Source: Tanypteryx hageni (lineage: Eukaryota; Arthropoda; Insecta; Odonata; Petaluridae). Taken from it: DNA of 64,000 bases. The position numbers and the translations under genes are program-made. The DNA lies in the NCBI GenBank assembly GCA_028673005.1, contig CM054117.1, positions 48,577,370-48,641,369 of the forward strand, read 5' to 3'. Below, in pieces: positions 60,827 to 64,000 of this stretch; position 1 is the stretch's first letter; the number at the start of each line of letters is the position of its first letter. Under the pieces are notes generated by a model. The model worked only from the letters and a program-made list of their open reading frames with translations. It ran no database searches and was not told the DNA's origin.

Positions 60827-60898
60827 ATGGCTACAACACTGGGAATAACACCACAAATGCTCCATCAATTTGGGATTACAAGTCGAAGGTCTTCATGA
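60827..60898 (+). CDS. Candidate terminal exon of the ODAD4-like gene
   Basis: A good acceptor, GTTTTCAACTGCTTAG, precedes an open stretch. In phase 0, as exon 7 requires, it reads MATTLGITPQMLHQFGITSR plus three residues and then TGA. It would close the gene after an 8.3-kb intron carrying the 5.6-kb hAT and a mariner MITE. There is no clear AATAAA just downstream and no homology known to me. This is a guess from splice phase only. Confidence 0.25.
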   Translation: MATTLGITPQMLHQFGITSRRSS

Positions 60899-61292
60899 AA
60901 TTCACCCAAGGATTCCAAAAGAACATCATTTGCAAGAGATTCTTACTGAAACAAACATTTCACAAGTATAAATTAATCTACTCCAAATATTTAATGAAAA
61001 CCTAACCATAAAATAGCTCTAATCTATATTCAGATAAATCTTTCAAAGTAGGTACTTACATATTTTAAAACACTAATGTATATTTTTCAAATGTACTTCA
61101 TTTATCCAAGTCTATTTTGTAAAACAAGAACAAATTGCAGGAAAATACAATTTTTTGCACAAATTTCTGGAGGAAATGTTTTGAGGTCATGAAAAACTGC
61201 TAAATAGTAATATAGAAAAGCAACAATCAAGCATAAAATAACTTATTGGTCCAATTATAGTAACCTGATGAGAGGACCTATAGATTAATTAA

Positions 61293-62499
61293 CCTCTTGA
61301 CTGGGGGAAGCAAGTGACCAGAAATGTACTCCAGTATGGGAGTCGGGAATGAAATGAATCTTTTTTGTATTACCTCTTACCATATATTTCTTTTTTCATA
61401 TATAAAGGAATTTGTTCATATTTTCAATAATGAAGTAAAAATCAAGCAATTGTTTTAACAAATAATTTGTTAATAAAAATAATTTTTATTAACAATTAAA
61501 AATGTCAAAATATTTTGAATCAAAACTTCTCATAAATTTTCCAGCAGAATAAATTAAAATCACTAATGAATTTGTTTTTACAATAAGCAATATTTAACAA
61601 TCAAAGGAGTGATGCAGCAGTAAAAGTTGGATTTAGCATAAAATTTGTACTTCTACTAATTATAATTATTTGCTTGTATATAGTCTAGGTTCCTCCCAAG
61701 AATTTGATCGATTTACAATAACGTATTCAAAATTTGTCAATGCACAATTTGTTAAACAATTACATTTTTAATGCTTTTTGAACCAAAGTTTTCTTAATGT
61801 TTTCAGACGAATCAATTACAAAGCAGTAGTCCATATGCTATTTGATATTGAGGAAAAATAAAGAAAACAAAAGATATGAAATAAAACTGTGGAATTAGTT
61901 AAAAACTAAAGTACTAAATATTCACTTACATGCAGTCTAGGTACCTCACAAATAATTCAATCAAGTTACAGTAACTTATTAAAATGTATAAAATAACAAT
62001 TTATTATCACTTTCTTCTAAAATTTCGGATATATCTTCATCTGAAATCTTTGGTCATTTACTTGTAGAAGCCATTTCACAATATTCACTCTTAAAAGATG
62101 TAAAATCTATCAAAGTTTTTTCAGAAAAACAAATAGAAAAGTTACACTGAAATTTCCCAATGCTGTGTTAACTTTCGATGCTCGTACTGCTAAGTTCGCG
62201 AAATATATTTTATTGCACATTTAAGAATTGCTGACGAGGCGGTACATATATGCAACCCCACACAACACGTTCAGGGTTTCACGATGAAGGGTCTAAATCT
62301 CAGAAAATTTGGTCTAAATGCCACCTGTTTGCATGAATGTGAACCTAAAGGACCAAGGAATATGAGAGGAAGCTCATGACAAATGAGCTCATCACGCACA
62401 TAGAGAAAAATGAAAACCTTGATGACAAAAATAACTGTCACGCCCAAATGGTGGCCACTGTGCTCATGACGAGTATGATCGTCATGCCCAGTCAAGTGG
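61293..62499 (-). mobile_element. piggyBac-like non-autonomous element
   Basis: Bounded by TTAA at 61289-61292 and 62500-62503, the piggyBac target. Ends are CCTCTTGACTGGGGG and, inverted, CCACTTGACTGGGCA. Inside the right end lies a dyad around CATGACGATCATACTCGTCATG. Starting at 62074 on the minus strand is MASTSK, a stop, then PKISDEDISEILEESDN. This acidic N-terminal segment is typical of piggyBac transposases. The rest of the gene is not recognisable. A degenerate direct repeat of about 75 bases (GTCTAGGTTCCTC / GTCTAGGTACCTC) occurs at about 61683 and 61936. Confidence 0.72.
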
Positions 62500-62503
62500 T
62501 TAA

Positions 62504-64000
62504 GCTCTAGAATATAAAAATATTTTATTAGGCATGAAACTTTTAATTTATACATCAAAACATCTTGCATGTTAATTTTAATGTGTACAACCAAAAAACC
62601 ATGCAAAAATGCCATTTAAGAAAATTAGCATATTTTCACAATTTACCAGTAAGTGTTTCATCCACTGCTGTTCATAAGATAGATAACTTCAACCACTATT
62701 ACAGAGAAAATATGGATTTTGGTGAACATTTACATAAAAAAGGCAGCCCTATTATTAAACCAACAAATTTAAGATCTTTCAGACATAACTTTGTATTTAC
62801 TATCTTTATTTATTTTTAGGATATTAATAAAATTCTTTTGTTAATTGAGTCTTCCTTTTGTAAAAATAATACAAAGAAATTAATATGAAATAATCAAACA
62901 AAAACATCAAATTATTATTATTAGAGAATGAACACAAGGTAGAATATATGACTTAAGTGGCAAGAAGAAGCTGCAATATATGTACATCGATATCAAAGAC
63001 TACTACCCCTACGGATCAATATGATATCTACATTTTGTTTGGATAACATTTTTTATCGGAACATTTTTTTATAAAAGGATTAATCTTATAATTACTTGCA
63101 AATAAAATAAGATACCTGTAAAATAACAGAGCTAAAGATATATGATATAATGTGTTAATTTATACAGGAGAGCATTGGATATAAGGAATTCAGCAAGAAA
63201 TTAATCAGAGAGTATTTAAATGAGCTGTATAACCATTTCAAAACATAATAGATGTCCTGAATAATAATCTAGTTGAGATGTAAACAATTTTCCAATGGGA
63301 CTACAAAGAACAATAGTTGTAGAAAACTGAATCCATTTTTAGTTACAATTTTGAAACACCTATATGGAATCAAGTTGTTACACAATGAAGAATGGAATGT
63401 CAACTGTAGTGCCTCTAACTGTAACTTGACTATTTGTATTTATGAAAAAATAAGATATACGATTAGCTATTAATATAATACTTTGATTTCAAATCTGGGG
63501 CTAAACAAATTGTCTTCAAAATAGACATTCTTTTATGATAACTTTTCATCCTTAGCAAGAGTCATATCGTAGATGGTTTAATGCATCTCAGTAATCTAAG
63601 AACTTCTATATAATGTGTCAGTATTAAAATTCTAAAAATTCCATTTATGATTATCTTCAAGAAATTGATGTTGGATTCTATTTCAGTTTTCATGTTAGAA
63701 TACAATCTTTTATAATTTAAAAAATTCATTATAGAATTATTTTCATTTTGACAATTTCTTTACCTTAACATTACTATTTTAACTTTGTAACAAAACCATA
63801 CCTAAAATTCTCAACATCTTATATAATCACCATTGTCATTAATTGAAATGATATTGCTAAATAACTGTGCTAGATTAAGTAAATAAAATTCATTACATGA
63901 CAGCATTAAACTGTATGGGATGGCAAGAAAAAATAATCCAAATTTTATAATGCTTTCAGTTTTCAATTGGATCAAATAAATTATCTGCACAGCCATCTGG
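62504..64000. other. AT-rich sequence at the window end
   Basis: No supported gene, RNA or mobile element. Frames here are short and unlike known proteins. Confidence 0.5.

Overview
The window looks like an AT-rich animal genome, most likely an insect. It contains one split gene with small spliced exons, several decayed cut-and-paste DNA transposons (hAT, Tc1/mariner, pogo/Tigger, piggyBac), a 5'-truncated LINE of a type common in insects, tRNA-derived repeat fragments and long TA and CT microsatellites. There are no operons, bacterial promoters or CRISPR arrays. No species can be named from the sequence.

Only one cellular gene is supported. It runs on the + strand from 40992 to at least 52490. 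Seven exons join in frame to about 702 residues with N-terminal and C-terminal TPR repeats, in the order expected for outer dynein arm docking complex subunit 4 (ODAD4, also called TTC25). Intron 6 appears to use a GC-AG donor. The 3' end of the gene is not settled; a possible short terminal exon lies at 60827.

Layout. 1-1340: two direct copies of a purine-rich block. 3961-4510: two TA microsatellites around a pyrimidine-rich block with a hammerhead-like fold. 4622-5997: non-autonomous hAT with a minisatellite made of its own ends. 6216-8733: hAT element with a broken GTF2IRD2/Charlie8-type transposase and a perfect 8-bp target duplication. 12063-12561: small hAT. 12607-13567: truncated LINE. 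13680-16200: purine-rich tracts. 21656-22253: piggyBac remnant that keeps only the C-terminal cysteine-rich domain. 24173-24256: tRNA-Ser-like sequence. 29427-30067: TA-flanked MITE. 33994-34640 and 37480-38110: degenerate tandem repeats. 38142-40560: two head-to-head copies of a Tc1 (DD34E) element whose ends are arrays of a 21-bp motif. 40992-52490: the ODAD4-like gene, with a Tigger derivative and a hAT MITE in intron 5 and tRNA-like repeats in intron 6. 53757-59358: a 5.6-kb ZMYM1-type hAT that holds a truncated Tigger, a Helitron-like 3' end and a tandem-repeat insert. 60075-60416: mariner MITE. 61293-62499: piggyBac-like element with TTAA duplications. The rest is AT-rich sequence in which I recognise nothing.

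The elements do not work together as a system; most are dead copies. The useful content is the docking-complex gene model, several elements bounded to the base by target-site duplications, and a few unusual end structures.
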